Source: Planctomycetota bacterium (GTDB lineage: Bacteria > Planctomycetota > Phycisphaerae > UBA1845 > UTPLA1). Taken from it: a DNA stretch of 51,718 bases. The translations under genes were made by a program, and so were the position numbers. The notes beneath the pieces were generated by a model that was not told the origin of the DNA, did no database searches, and saw only the letters and a list, made by a program, of their open reading frames with translations. The DNA is taken from NCBI GenBank assembly GCA_003576905.1, contig QEVG01000035.1, positions 1 to 51,718 of the forward strand, written 5' to 3'. Shown piece by piece: positions 34,829-43,746 of this stretch (its first letter is position 1; every line of letters starts with the position of its first letter).

Positions 34829-34857
34829 AATATAGGGTTTCACCCGGTCCGTCGCAA
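34829..34857 (-). promoter_or_regulatory. Promoter of metK
   Basis: On the minus strand, TTGCGA, 17 nt, TATATT. The transcript would begin near 34822, inside a ttgcctg/caggcaa hairpin (plus 34804-34830), leaving a leader of about 60 nt before GTG 34759. Confidence 0.6.
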
Positions 34858-34893
34858 GGGTTTCGGCGGTTCGGGACTTCGAGAGCTGGCCAG

Positions 34894-36501
34894 ATGGCGA
34901 AGAGAATCTGCGCGGTGGGAGTCGGTCGCTGGGGCAGCCGGCATGCGGCGACGCTTCACGAACTGGGATCGCTGGCGGGTGTGGTTGATTCCGACCCCGC
35001 GGCGCTTGCGCGGGCCCGGGAATCATGGCCCCAGGCTGCGGCATTTTCCGATCTCGATACCGCACTCGCGTCGGGCTTCGACGGGTACACCGTCGCCACG
35101 CCGGCGGCCTCCCATGCGGCCATGGCGCGACGAATCATCGATGCCGGTGGATCGGTGCTGGTCGAAAAGCCCCTCGCCCTCAGCGCCGCAGAGGCGCGGC
35201 AACTCGTCGAACTGGCCGGGCGCAAGGGCGTCCACCTCATGGCGGGCCATGTACTGCTCTTTCACCCGGCGATCCGGCGAATCCGCGAGTTGCTGGACGC
35301 GGGCCGACTCGGCAGGCTTCAGTATCTGTACAGCAACCGGCTCAACCTCGGCGCGGTGCGCTCGGAAGAGAACATTCTCTGGAGCTTTGCTCCCCACGAT
35401 ATCTCAATCTTCCAGTATCTGATCGGCGCGCCGCCTGTCGAGGTCGTCTCACGCGGCGCGGCCGTCCTGCAAGCCGATATCCATGACTCGACTCTCACGC
35501 TCCTCAAGTATCCCGGAAACGTGACGGGGCACATCTTCGTAAGCTGGCTTCATCCCTTCAAGGAACACCGCCTCGTCATTATTGGTGCGAAGGGTATGTT
35601 TGTTTTCGAAGACGGATCAGACGGCGGAAAGCTGCACTACTACGAAAAGGGAATCGACTGGATTCGCGGCGAGCCGATTCCACGCGAAGGGCCGACCGAG
35701 ATAATCGACTTTGAACGGCGCATGCCGCTGACCGTCGAGTTCGAGTACTTCATTCGGCGGCTCAACGGCGGCCCGTCGGACATCGCCGACGGAGCAAGTG
35801 CGGTCGAGGTGCTTGAGATCCTCGAAGAGGCCACCGCCAGCCTGCTGACCGGCATGGAGGTGCGTCCCCGGCGCACCGGCGGCCGTGATTACTTCGTGCA
35901 CCCATCCAGCTATGTCGACGAAGACGTGACCATCGGCAAGGGGACCAAAGTATGGCATTTTTCCCACGTCCAGCCCGGCGCCCGGATCGGGGAGAACTGT
36001 TCGATCGGTCAAAACGTCAACATCGGCTGCAACGTGCGGATCGGCAACGGCTGCAAGATTCAGAACAACGTATCCGTCTATGAAGGCGTTGAGCTGGAGG
36101 ATCACGTCTTCTGCGGCCCGTCCATGGTGTTCACGAACATCGTCGATCCACGGTGCAAGTATCCCCAGCGCGGCAGCCGCCATTATGTCCGCACTGTTGT
36201 CAGGGAAGGGGCAAGCATCGGCGCAAACGCCGCCGTCGTGTGCGGCCATACGCTGGGGCGGCACTGCTTCATCGCCGCCGGCGCAGTGGTGACCACCGAC
36301 GTACCCGACTACGCCCTTATGGCCGGCGTCCCGGCGCGCTGCATCGGCTGGGTGTGCGAGTGTGGCGGGCGTCTGGGAAAGATTTCCCGGCGGGCGACCT
36401 GCGCTCGTTGCGGACGCACGTACGAGCGCGCGGGCGCCGGTCTCAGGGAGACCAGGATTTCCCCCAAGAAAAAGTCGCTTCGGCCGCGAAAACGCAAATA
36501 G
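34894..36501 (+). CDS. Fused sugar-nucleotide dehydrogenase / hexapeptide N-acetyltransferase with zinc ribbon
   Basis: 535 residues in three parts. About 1-320 is a Gfo/Idh/MocA dehydrogenase (GVGRWGSRHAATLHELG and the catalytic-loop VEKPLAL with Lys 92), like WlbA/WbpB, which oxidise C3 of UDP-GlcNAc uronate. About 335-480 is a left-handed beta-helix acetyltransferase (repeated IGxxxxIGxxVxIG) ending MAGVPARCIGW, like WlbB/WbpD, which N-acetylates the 3-amino sugar. About 488-511 has two Cys pairs (CECGG, CARCG), a zinc ribbon, then a basic tail. The two activities flank a transaminase step usually encoded by wlbC/wbpE, not seen here. ATG 34894 starts the Rossmann motif. Confidence 0.9.
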   Translation: MAKRICAVGVGRWGSRHAATLHELGSLAGVVDSDPAALARARESWPQAAAFSDLDTALASGFDGYTVATPAASHAAMARRIIDAGGSVLVEKPLALSAAEARQLVELAGRKGVHLMAGHVLLFHPAIRRIRELLDAGRLGRLQYLYSNRLNLGAVRSEENILWSFAPHDISIFQYLIGAPPVEVVSRGAAVLQADIHDSTLTLLKYPGNVTGHIFVSWLHPFKEHRLVIIGAKGMFVFEDGSDGGKLHYYEKGIDWIRGEPIPREGPTEIIDFERRMPLTVEFEYFIRRLNGGPSDIADGASAVEVLEILEEATASLLTGMEVRPRRTGGRDYFVHPSSYVDEDVTIGKGTKVWHFSHVQPGARIGENCSIGQNVNIGCNVRIGNGCKIQNNVSVYEGVELEDHVFCGPSMVFTNIVDPRCKYPQRGSRHYVRTVVREGASIGANAAVVCGHTLGRHCFIAAGAVVTTDVPDYALMAGVPARCIGWVCECGGRLGKISRRATCARCGRTYERAGAGLRETRISPKKKSLRPRKRK

Positions 36502-36511
36502 GAGCCGCGTC

Positions 36512-38116
36512 TTATTGCAACGATCGCAGACGCTGAATCTGCCTGACAGGCGACGACAAATCCGGCCGCGCGGCGTGCAATGCCTCGTACACAAAAACAG
36601 CGTCGTCCGTGCGCCCGGTCTCCTCAAGAAGCCTCGCCAGCCGGTGATAAGCCGGCGGGTAACTGGGACGAAGCCGGATCGCCTCGCGGTACTCCGATTC
36701 CGCGGACTTGGTTTCGCCGCGTTCCGCCAGTACCGCGCCCAGCATCGTGCGCAGGGACGCGACCCTGGGCGCGTGCCCGACCGTGTGTCGGTACAGGGTC
36801 TCGCTATCGCTCCACGTCGCAATCTGCCGCCGCGTCAAAGAAAACTCGCAAAGCAAAACAAGCAATGCGAGCGCCGTGCCCGCCGCAAGCATCCCTCGCC
36901 GTGCTGCGAAGCGATTGGCCCACTGTATGATCTCGTGCGCCAAGATCATCAGCAGCCCGATCGCCGGAAGATAGACGTACTTGTCCGAGGCGGCAACCCG
37001 AGAGAACCCCACGATTTGCATTGCCGGAAGCAGAAGGATGACAAACACGACAAACCCGCAGGGCGCGGCGCGGACCCTTCGGCGCAGGAACAGTAGCAGG
37101 AGCGACAAGGCGAGGGCAATCGCCGCAACCACGCTCCACAATACGACGGGGTTCGTGAGGCGAATCGCATCGGGCCACGGATAGTAGGCCGAAAGATCGA
37201 CCGGCAAGACAAGCTTCCGCAGGTACAGAACCAGCGAGTAACAGAGTTTCAGGGGGATAAGCTGAAAATCACCGAATTCGGGCGGATCAACGACCGCGGT
37301 GCGTTTCTGGGACACATACGCAACGACCGTGAAGGCCCCGGAAATCACGAAGAGGGGCACCTTCTCAAAAATGCGCCGCGCGTCGAACCGCCGTAACGGC
37401 CAGACATCCAGGACAAGGAGCGCCAGCGGAAGCGGCATGCTGCTCGGCTTCGCCGCGAGCGATAGGACATGGCATACGCATACTCCCGCAAAGAGAAATG
37501 CTCTCCTGTATCGATGGGCACCCGCGTTTCCTACCGCGCTCGCGGGAGGCGAAAGATCACCGCCGCCGCGCGCGAAGTGCAGGTAAAGCAACATCGCAGT
37601 GAGCGCAAAAAACGCGGACAAGTGCGTCTTTCGGTCGGAGATCCACGCAATCGTCTCAACCGTCATCGGATGCAGGCCAAAGACCAGGGCGGTCAGCGTC
37701 GCCACCACGGGCTTTCCAAACACTCGAAAAAGAATCAGAGCGACCAGCCCGACATTGGCGAGGTGGATTACCAGGCTGGTGCGATGTATGGGCCGGAAAT
37801 TGTCCGGACCCGCCCCCATCGCGCAGTCCAGCATGAGCGAGATCATCGCCAGCGGCTGGTAATAGCCACCCACTGTGGACGGCTCCAGCACTTCGCGAAG
37901 AAAGACGCCGGCGCTTTCCCAACCGGGGTCCCGCACGTGCGCGTTGTTGAGAAGATACTGGTCGTCGTCGAAATAGACCGCGCGCACGTCCAGCACGGGC
38001 CGGTATGCCGCCGCAACAACTGTAACTCCGATCAGCACGCTGACGAAGAGCGGACCCGATACACCGCGCTCACGTAAACTGTCGTGCATGCGTTCGTTCT
38101 CTCGATGTGTGGCCAT
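36512..38116 (-). CDS. Multi-pass membrane protein with C-terminal TPRs (TMTC-like)
   Basis: 534 residues. About ten membrane helices (first near 25-43) with loops typical of GT-C/TMTC-type glycosyltransferases: FDDDQYLLNNAHVR after the first helix, GLHPMTVETIAWISDRKTHLSAFF, and SDKYVYLPAIGL. Two or three TPR motifs follow from about 440 (RTMLGAVLAERGETKSAESEYREAIRLRPS). The DDD in the first periplasmic loop is the usual acidic catalytic feature of GT-C enzymes. It may transfer a sugar from a polyprenyl carrier to exported proteins, which is inference. The gene is 32 nt after the next, related gene. Confidence 0.8.
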   Translation of the reverse strand: MATHRENERMHDSLRERGVSGPLFVSVLIGVTVVAAAYRPVLDVRAVYFDDDQYLLNNAHVRDPGWESAGVFLREVLEPSTVGGYYQPLAMISLMLDCAMGAGPDNFRPIHRTSLVIHLANVGLVALILFRVFGKPVVATLTALVFGLHPMTVETIAWISDRKTHLSAFFALTAMLLYLHFARGGGDLSPPASAVGNAGAHRYRRAFLFAGVCVCHVLSLAAKPSSMPLPLALLVLDVWPLRRFDARRIFEKVPLFVISGAFTVVAYVSQKRTAVVDPPEFGDFQLIPLKLCYSLVLYLRKLVLPVDLSAYYPWPDAIRLTNPVVLWSVVAAIALALSLLLLFLRRRVRAAPCGFVVFVILLLPAMQIVGFSRVAASDKYVYLPAIGLLMILAHEIIQWANRFAARRGMLAAGTALALLVLLCEFSLTRRQIATWSDSETLYRHTVGHAPRVASLRTMLGAVLAERGETKSAESEYREAIRLRPSYPPAYHRLARLLEETGRTDDAVFVYEALHAARPDLSSPVRQIQRLRSLQ

Positions 38117-38148
38117 CTACTCGCGCAATCGCCCGCAACGGACCTGAT

Positions 38149-40098
38149 CTATCGTTCCGGTGCAGGCTCGCCGCTTCGAACACCGAGTGCCGCCAGCCGC
38201 GAACGCGCCCCGGCGTGGTCCGGCCGCAATCGAAGCGCCTCGTGATAGGCGACGGTGGCCTCGCTTGTCCGCCCGCGCTGCTCCAGGACGCCCCCGAGCG
38301 CGAACCATCCATCCGGGTCACGGGGCCGCTGTGCCAGCGCCGTGCGGTGAGCCTCTTCGGCTTCCTCCAGCCTGCCCAGCGCCCGCAGGGCCGCGCCCAT
38401 GTTGTGCCGCGGGCCTGCCTGTCCCGGATCGGCCGAAAGCCCGATGCGGTAGTGCTCGACCGCCTCGGCGTTACGACCCTTCATCTGAAGGACCAGCGCG
38501 AAGTTCAGATGCACATGGGTAAGCCGTGGATCGCGGGCCAGAATCTTCTCGTAGATCGGAATCGCCTCGTCAAGACGCCCGGACTGCGCGAGCGCATTGG
38601 CGAGGTTGTTCTCGACGACCGTCAGGTTCGGGTTGATTCGGATCGATTCGCGATACTCCGCGATCGCCTCGTCCCTTTGCCCCGCTTCCATCAGGGCGTC
38701 GCCAAGATAGCTCCGCGCCCGAGCGTTCTCCGGACGGGTGGTCACTACGGACTTCCACATGGCCAGTGCGCTGCGGTAATCCCGGTTTCGCAGGGTGGTG
38801 CCGGCGGCAAGCACGACGATCGCGACACAGGCTCCGCCGATCAGCACGCACCGCGCCGCATTCAGCGAAAGTCGCCTCTTCTCCGCCGCCCGCTCACATG
38901 CGAACCTCAGCCCCGTCGCCGTCAATACCAGCACGGCCGCGAGGGATACGTACATTCGATGTTCGACGCACAGATCCGCAATCGGCACGAAACTGGAAGT
39001 CGGAGCGAGGACGGCGAAGAACGCCAATACCGTGAACCCCACGGGGGGGCATCGAATATAGAGCCACACGCCGACAGCGACCATCGCGGCGACCGCTACG
39101 ACGGCCGCGGCGGCCTGCGCAAGTCCTGACACCGGAGTCCACATGTAGTCAAACACGAGCGGCTGCGGCCAGTAGCACAGTCGGATGTAATGAAGAATTA
39201 CTCCGCCCTGCGAAAGGAAGTACTGCCACGGGGTGACCGATGCGACGTTGAAGCCCACCGTGCCGGAGGCATATGCCGAGGGGTCGTAAAGGAGCTTCAA
39301 GGCCCCGAGTGCGAGCGGCACGCCGAGCGTCGCGAACAGACCCAGGTGCAGCCACCATCGGCGACGAAATGTCTCCCGCCATCCTGTCGCCAGCACCGCG
39401 CGGTCGTAGAGCAGCGCGATGACCGGCGCCGTGACCATGACCGTCTTGCAGAGCATGCCCGCGGCACAGGCGCTTATCGCTGCCACACCCCACGCGCGGG
39501 ACCCCCGCGTCCCATCGTAGCCGTGGATCGAATCGCGACGCGGTACCGCCGCGCGAGAAACGCAATACAGCGTCAGCAGATAGAACATCCCCATCATGGA
39601 TTCGGCCCGCTGGATGACGTAGTTTACGCTCTGCGTCTGAAGCGGATGCACAAACCACGCCGCCGCCACCATGAGCCCCATCGCCTTCGGCGACAAGATC
39701 ATGACTCCTGAATCGCGCCCATGTGCATCGGCTCGATAAGCACCGAGAATCTGAAGCGAACCCCCCACCAGCCCATAGAGCACGAGCGCGGCCAGAGCGT
39801 GCACACAAATATTCAACACGTGGTAGCCTGCCGGCGCAAGTCCCCCAAGCGAATAATTCACCGCGAGTGACAGATCGACAAGCGGCCGGGCACTGTCCCT
39901 GAAGAACGCCGCAATCGGCGTCAGACGCGTGATGCGCGGATTGCCGACGATGTGCACGTAATCGTCCAGCAGAAACACGCCGTCATAGGGATGCATGGCG
40001 ATAACAAAAAGGCATGCGAGCACCGCCACCGTGCAGAGCGCAAGGCTCAATATCGGCTGCAATGGTTCTGGATTCCGATTGGAACGGCGCGGCGACAT
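38149..40098 (-). CDS. TMTC-like membrane protein with five or six TPRs
   Basis: 649 residues. The layout matches its downstream neighbour: an acidic loop FLLDDYVHIVGN after the first helix, WFVHPLQTQSVNYVIQRAESMMGMFYLL, and VEHRMYVSLAAV, spread over about ten membrane helices. A long TPR domain begins near 430 (ALAMWKSVVTTRPENARARSYLGDALMEAGQRDEAIAEY) and runs to about 640. These are paralogues, probably an operon of two. The function is likely O-glycosylation or glycan transfer at the inner membrane; no experimental close homologue is known to me. Confidence 0.8.
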   Translation of the reverse strand: MSPRRSNRNPEPLQPILSLALCTVAVLACLFVIAMHPYDGVFLLDDYVHIVGNPRITRLTPIAAFFRDSARPLVDLSLAVNYSLGGLAPAGYHVLNICVHALAALVLYGLVGGSLQILGAYRADAHGRDSGVMILSPKAMGLMVAAAWFVHPLQTQSVNYVIQRAESMMGMFYLLTLYCVSRAAVPRRDSIHGYDGTRGSRAWGVAAISACAAGMLCKTVMVTAPVIALLYDRAVLATGWRETFRRRWWLHLGLFATLGVPLALGALKLLYDPSAYASGTVGFNVASVTPWQYFLSQGGVILHYIRLCYWPQPLVFDYMWTPVSGLAQAAAAVVAVAAMVAVGVWLYIRCPPVGFTVLAFFAVLAPTSSFVPIADLCVEHRMYVSLAAVLVLTATGLRFACERAAEKRRLSLNAARCVLIGGACVAIVVLAAGTTLRNRDYRSALAMWKSVVTTRPENARARSYLGDALMEAGQRDEAIAEYRESIRINPNLTVVENNLANALAQSGRLDEAIPIYEKILARDPRLTHVHLNFALVLQMKGRNAEAVEHYRIGLSADPGQAGPRHNMGAALRALGRLEEAEEAHRTALAQRPRDPDGWFALGGVLEQRGRTSEATVAYHEALRLRPDHAGARSRLAALGVRSGEPAPER

Positions 40099-40166
40099 TC
40101 AGGCTCCGGTTGACCGTCCACGCTGAAAGGCCGCCGGGCTATCGGTCTTCGACGGCGAACCACTCC

Positions 40167-41945
40167 CTATCTTGACCACACACATTGGCCCGCCACATAA
40201 GTCGCCGTCACGCGAACCGATTCAAGATCTTCCGCAGCGATCGCCAGCGGGTCCTCTTCAAGCAACACGAAGTCCGCCGTATAACCCGGCGCAAGTTTTC
40301 CCAGGCGATTTTCATCTCCGGCCGCCCAAGCCGCTCCGCTTGTGTATGCCCGAAGCGATTCTTCGACCGTGATGTTCTGCTCCGGGACGAAGACCTTCCC
40401 GTCGAGCGAACGGCCCGTGACGGCGGCGTGGATGCCGAGGAACGGGTTGAGCGAGACGACCGGCCAGTCGCTGCCGAAGGCGAGCGGCGCGCCAGCGTCG
40501 AGCAGCGAGCGGAAAGCGTAACTCGTCTTGCAGCGCTCGGGACCGATGGCCTTTTCAGCGTAGCGGGCATCGTCGGCCTTGTGATAGGGCTGCATCGAGG
40601 CGACCACGCCAAGGCGGGAAAACCTTCCGATATCCGCGGGGAGCAGGTGTTGCGCGTGTTCAATCCGATGACGGGACGACCCCAACGCACGTGTGGCGCT
40701 CTGGCGCTCTTCGGAATGTTGGCGATGCCTCGCCGCGCCTTGCACACGTTCATATGTGTCGAGTACTAAATGATTTGCCTGATCACCGATCGCATGCACC
40801 GCAAGCGACAGGCCGATCGAGGATACACCGAGACATTCCTGCTCCAGCGGTGTCTGAACTCTACCTGGCGTGCTGCCGGTTTGCCCTGCGACTCCGAGCA
40901 CCGCTCTCGGAAGCCCGCGCCAGCCGGCGTTGTCATGCGGATTGTCGGCAAACGGTTTCGCCATGTACGCACTGCGCGACCCAAGCGACCCATCCGCGTA
41001 TTGCTTGAATCCGCGCACGCGGACCATGTCGTCGGCCTTGTGCGCATTTGCCTTGTCGAGGTAATCCTCCCAGTTGTCTTCGCTGATGTAGAACCGAACG
41101 CGCAGGCTCAATGTGCCCGCCGCCCTTGCCCGGTCGATGGGGGCGAGTTCGTGGTACTCCGACATCGTGTGAACGCAGGTAATGCCGTGGCGGTGCGCCT
41201 CAACCTGGGCCGCCGCCAGCGCCGCGTCCAGCTCCGCATCGGACGGGCGAGGGACGTGCTTCGAGACCAGTTCGATGGCCGTGTCTTTCAGGATGCCCGT
41301 CGGCTCGCCGGTTACCGGGTCGCGTTCGATCGCCCCGCCGGGCGGGTCGGGCGGGCCCTTCCTGTCGATGCCCGCGATGCGGAGCGCCGCGGAGTTCGCC
41401 AGCGCCCCGTGGCCATCCATGCGGGAGAGCAGGACCGGGTGCTCGCCGGTGGCGGGGTCTATCCACGATTTGATCGGCTGGGACGGGTCGGGCCAGCTTT
41501 CGGTGGACCATCGCCCGCCGGTGATCCAGTGGCCTTTCGGCGTTGCCTTTGCGCGCTCGGCCACGGCGGCAATGAAGGCAGCCCGGTTCGGGACATCTCG
41601 CAGGTTGAGCCGCGAAAGCTGGAGCCCCCCGCCGAGAAGATGAAGATGTGCGTCAATCAATCCAGGGACAACCCGCGCCCCCTTCGCATCCACGACGACG
41701 GGCTTGTCCAAATCCTTCCGATCACTTCCGTTCGGCTCGGGTCGAATGCCGTTGCCCACGGCGACGATCGCGCCGTCGCGAATGTGCATCGCGCCCGCCG
41801 TCGGGCGGACCGGATCGTTCGTCCATATCTTCGCATTGATGACGTAAATGTCCTGCGCGCCGTGGAGAGCGGCTGAAGAACCCCGATGGGCAATGACCGC
41901 AAGGATCGCAACGACGCAATACCTTCGAAGCGGACGACCGGTCAT
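40167..41945 (-). CDS. Exported YtcJ-like amidohydrolase
   Basis: 592 residues. It begins with an N-terminal signal peptide (PLRRYCVVAILAVIAHRGSSAALH). The metal-dependent amidohydrolase barrel has GLIDAHLHLLGGG (HxH ligands), HRIEHAQHLLPADI and a late SDWPV with the catalytic Asp. The architecture is of the YtcJ/LAF3 family, whose substrates are mostly unknown. A TTG two codons earlier (41951) is possible, but the ggagg site sits 10 nt before ATG 41945. Its promoter is not obvious; an ABC exporter gene diverges 62 nt upstream. Confidence 0.87.
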   Translation of the reverse strand: MTGRPLRRYCVVAILAVIAHRGSSAALHGAQDIYVINAKIWTNDPVRPTAGAMHIRDGAIVAVGNGIRPEPNGSDRKDLDKPVVVDAKGARVVPGLIDAHLHLLGGGLQLSRLNLRDVPNRAAFIAAVAERAKATPKGHWITGGRWSTESWPDPSQPIKSWIDPATGEHPVLLSRMDGHGALANSAALRIAGIDRKGPPDPPGGAIERDPVTGEPTGILKDTAIELVSKHVPRPSDAELDAALAAAQVEAHRHGITCVHTMSEYHELAPIDRARAAGTLSLRVRFYISEDNWEDYLDKANAHKADDMVRVRGFKQYADGSLGSRSAYMAKPFADNPHDNAGWRGLPRAVLGVAGQTGSTPGRVQTPLEQECLGVSSIGLSLAVHAIGDQANHLVLDTYERVQGAARHRQHSEERQSATRALGSSRHRIEHAQHLLPADIGRFSRLGVVASMQPYHKADDARYAEKAIGPERCKTSYAFRSLLDAGAPLAFGSDWPVVSLNPFLGIHAAVTGRSLDGKVFVPEQNITVEESLRAYTSGAAWAAGDENRLGKLAPGYTADFVLLEEDPLAIAAEDLESVRVTATYVAGQCVWSR

Positions 41946-41970
41946 GAACAAGGTGCCTCCGGTAATCGGA

Positions 41971-41999
41971 CTTTCGGTCCTGGATACCCGCGCTACAAT
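41971..41999 (+). promoter_or_regulatory. Candidate leaderless promoter of the ABC exporter
   Basis: TACAAT (41994-41999) ends 8 nt before ATG 42008 and no Shine-Dalgarno sequence precedes that ATG. The -35 at 17 nt is poor (ctttcg). Confidence 0.35.
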
Positions 42000-42007
42000 A
42001 CCGCCGA

Positions 42008-42916
42008 ATGTACGTCATCGAAACCCGCCGCCTCGCCAAGCGCTATGGCACGATTCACGCCCTGGGCGGTATTGACCTTTGCGTTCCACGGGGATCCATC
42101 TTCGGTTTCCTCGGTCCGAACGGCGCGGGCAAGACGACCACCATGCGCATTCTTGTCGGACTGCTCCGCCCGACGGCCGGTCGGGCCGACGTGCTCGGCC
42201 TGGATGCGGTCAGGAGATCAACCGAGATTCGCCGCCGGATCGGATATCTGCCCGGCGACGTGCGCCTGTATGAGTGGATGACCGGACGGCAGTTGCTTTC
42301 TTTCTGCGACGCGGCCCGCGGAGGCGGGGCCGGAAACGAGATCCACCGGCTGCGAGAGCGATTCGACCTGAACCTCGATCGGCGGATTCGGGACTATTCC
42401 CGGGGCATGAAGCAGAAGCTCGGCCTCATCGCCGCCCTCGCCCATCGTCCGGAGCTGCTCGTTCTCGACGAGCCGACCACCGCGCTCGATCCTCTTGTTC
42501 AGCAGACGCTCTACGACGAATTGCGCGCCGCGGCCGCAGAGGGCCGCACCGTGCTGTTCTCCAGCCACACCCTCAGCGAAGTGGAACTGCTCTGCGATCG
42601 TGTGGCCATTATCCGCAGTGGCCTGCTCATCGAGGACGACACGATCGAACGCCTCCGCGGGCGGGCTGTGCGCCATGTGACGCTTCGGCTTCGCGGGGGC
42701 GCCGCCGCAGGACTCAGGCTACCTGACGGCGCCGCCACGACCGCCCTCCACGACGGCGAGATTTCCATGAGCTGGAAGGGCGAAATCGGACCGTTGATCG
42801 GCTGGCTGGCCGGGCTTGATCTTGCCGACGTGGCCATCGGCCCGCCGGATCTTGAGGATCTGTTCGCCGCGTACTATCGAAACGACCAGGACGACTCCCC
42901 GGAGGCCCCACGATGA
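42008..42916 (+). CDS. ABC-2 type exporter ATP-binding protein
   Basis: A 302-residue ATPase. Walker A is GPNGAGKT (36-43), followed by a Q-loop region (IGYLPGDVRLYEWMTGRQLLSF), the degenerate signature YSRGMKQKLGLI and Walker B LLVLDEPTTALDP. The switch His is in SHTLSEVELLCD. The C-terminal domain, about 230-300, is typical of NatA/CcmA-like exporters. The substrate is unknown. The stop codon overlaps the permease gene start (ATGA). Confidence 0.9.
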   Translation: MYVIETRRLAKRYGTIHALGGIDLCVPRGSIFGFLGPNGAGKTTTMRILVGLLRPTAGRADVLGLDAVRRSTEIRRRIGYLPGDVRLYEWMTGRQLLSFCDAARGGGAGNEIHRLRERFDLNLDRRIRDYSRGMKQKLGLIAALAHRPELLVLDEPTTALDPLVQQTLYDELRAAAAEGRTVLFSSHTLSEVELLCDRVAIIRSGLLIEDDTIERLRGRAVRHVTLRLRGGAAAGLRLPDGAATTALHDGEISMSWKGEIGPLIGWLAGLDLADVAIGPPDLEDLFAAYYRNDQDDSPEAPR

Positions 42917-43728
42917 TCAGCCTCTCGCTTGTCCGCCGGACGATTCGCGATTACCTGCTCATCGGCTCGGCCGTTTTCGTCGTCATCTGCGGATTCGTAG
43001 TCCTGTTCAACTTCGCGCTCGACGCTTTTCCCAGGCAGCAGACCCAGAACTGGATCGAGGTGCCCTGGGTACGGAAATTCATTGTGGCCCTCGTCGGGGC
43101 CGATGTCATGGAGCTGACCAAGCCCGAGGGCATGCTCAGCATCGCCTTCAGCCACCCGCTCGTATGGGTGCTGCTTGTGTCGTTTACATTGACACTTGCC
43201 AGCGGAGTTCTCGCCGGTGAAGTCGATCGCGGAACGACGGACCTGCTTGCCGCGCTGCCCCTCTCGCGCCCGGCGATCTATAGCTCGGTCAGCGTGTCGC
43301 TCCTGCTGATGGGTTTGCCCCTCTGTTGGGCCGTCTGGCTCGGCGCAAAGATCGGCATCGCCCTGACCGGCTTCGCCGAAGTCCGGATGAGCCTGCTGGC
43401 CATCGTGACCTGCAACTTGTGCGCGGCCTTTGTTTCCATCAGCGGACTGGCCCTGATGATCTCCGCCGCCTCCAGCCGCCGGGGAATGGCCGTCGCCCTC
43501 GCCTTCGGAATCCTGTTCTACTCTTTCGTGATCAACTTCCTGGCGACGCTATGGCCTGCCCTTCAGGCAATCTCGTTTACCAGCTTCCTTTCCTATTACG
43601 CCCCGCTCATGATCATCCGCGAGGAAGTCTGGCCCTGGCGGCATATGGGAACGCTGCTCGCGACCGGCGCGGTCCTCTGGGCTGCCGGTCTCGTCGTATT
43701 CATACGCCGGGACATACCCGCGCATTGA
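42913..43728 (+). CDS. ABC-2 type exporter permease
   Basis: 271 residues with about six membrane helices: one near 12-30, then a long extracytoplasmic loop, then clusters near 75-95, 105-135, 150-180, 190-215 and 240-265. It carries the ABC2 permease pattern VDRGTTDLLAALPLSR just after the second helix. It forms an exporter with the overlapping ATPase. Nothing indicates its cargo. It converges with the DUF1549 gene 18 nt away. Confidence 0.85.
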   Translation: MISLSLVRRTIRDYLLIGSAVFVVICGFVVLFNFALDAFPRQQTQNWIEVPWVRKFIVALVGADVMELTKPEGMLSIAFSHPLVWVLLVSFTLTLASGVLAGEVDRGTTDLLAALPLSRPAIYSSVSVSLLLMGLPLCWAVWLGAKIGIALTGFAEVRMSLLAIVTCNLCAAFVSISGLALMISAASSRRGMAVALAFGILFYSFVINFLATLWPALQAISFTSFLSYYAPLMIIREEVWPWRHMGTLLATGAVLWAAGLVVFIRRDIPAH

Positions 43729-43746
43729 AAGTGCCGGTCCGGCCCC

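Noticed and set aside
34797-34850. A three-way-junction-like fold upstream of metK (ggacc/ggtcc, gggt/accc, ttgcctg/caggcaa) that could be a SAM riboswitch
   Set aside because: The metK promoter (TTGCGA-17-TATATT) lies inside it, so most of the fold would not be transcribed. It also matches no SAM riboswitch consensus that I know.
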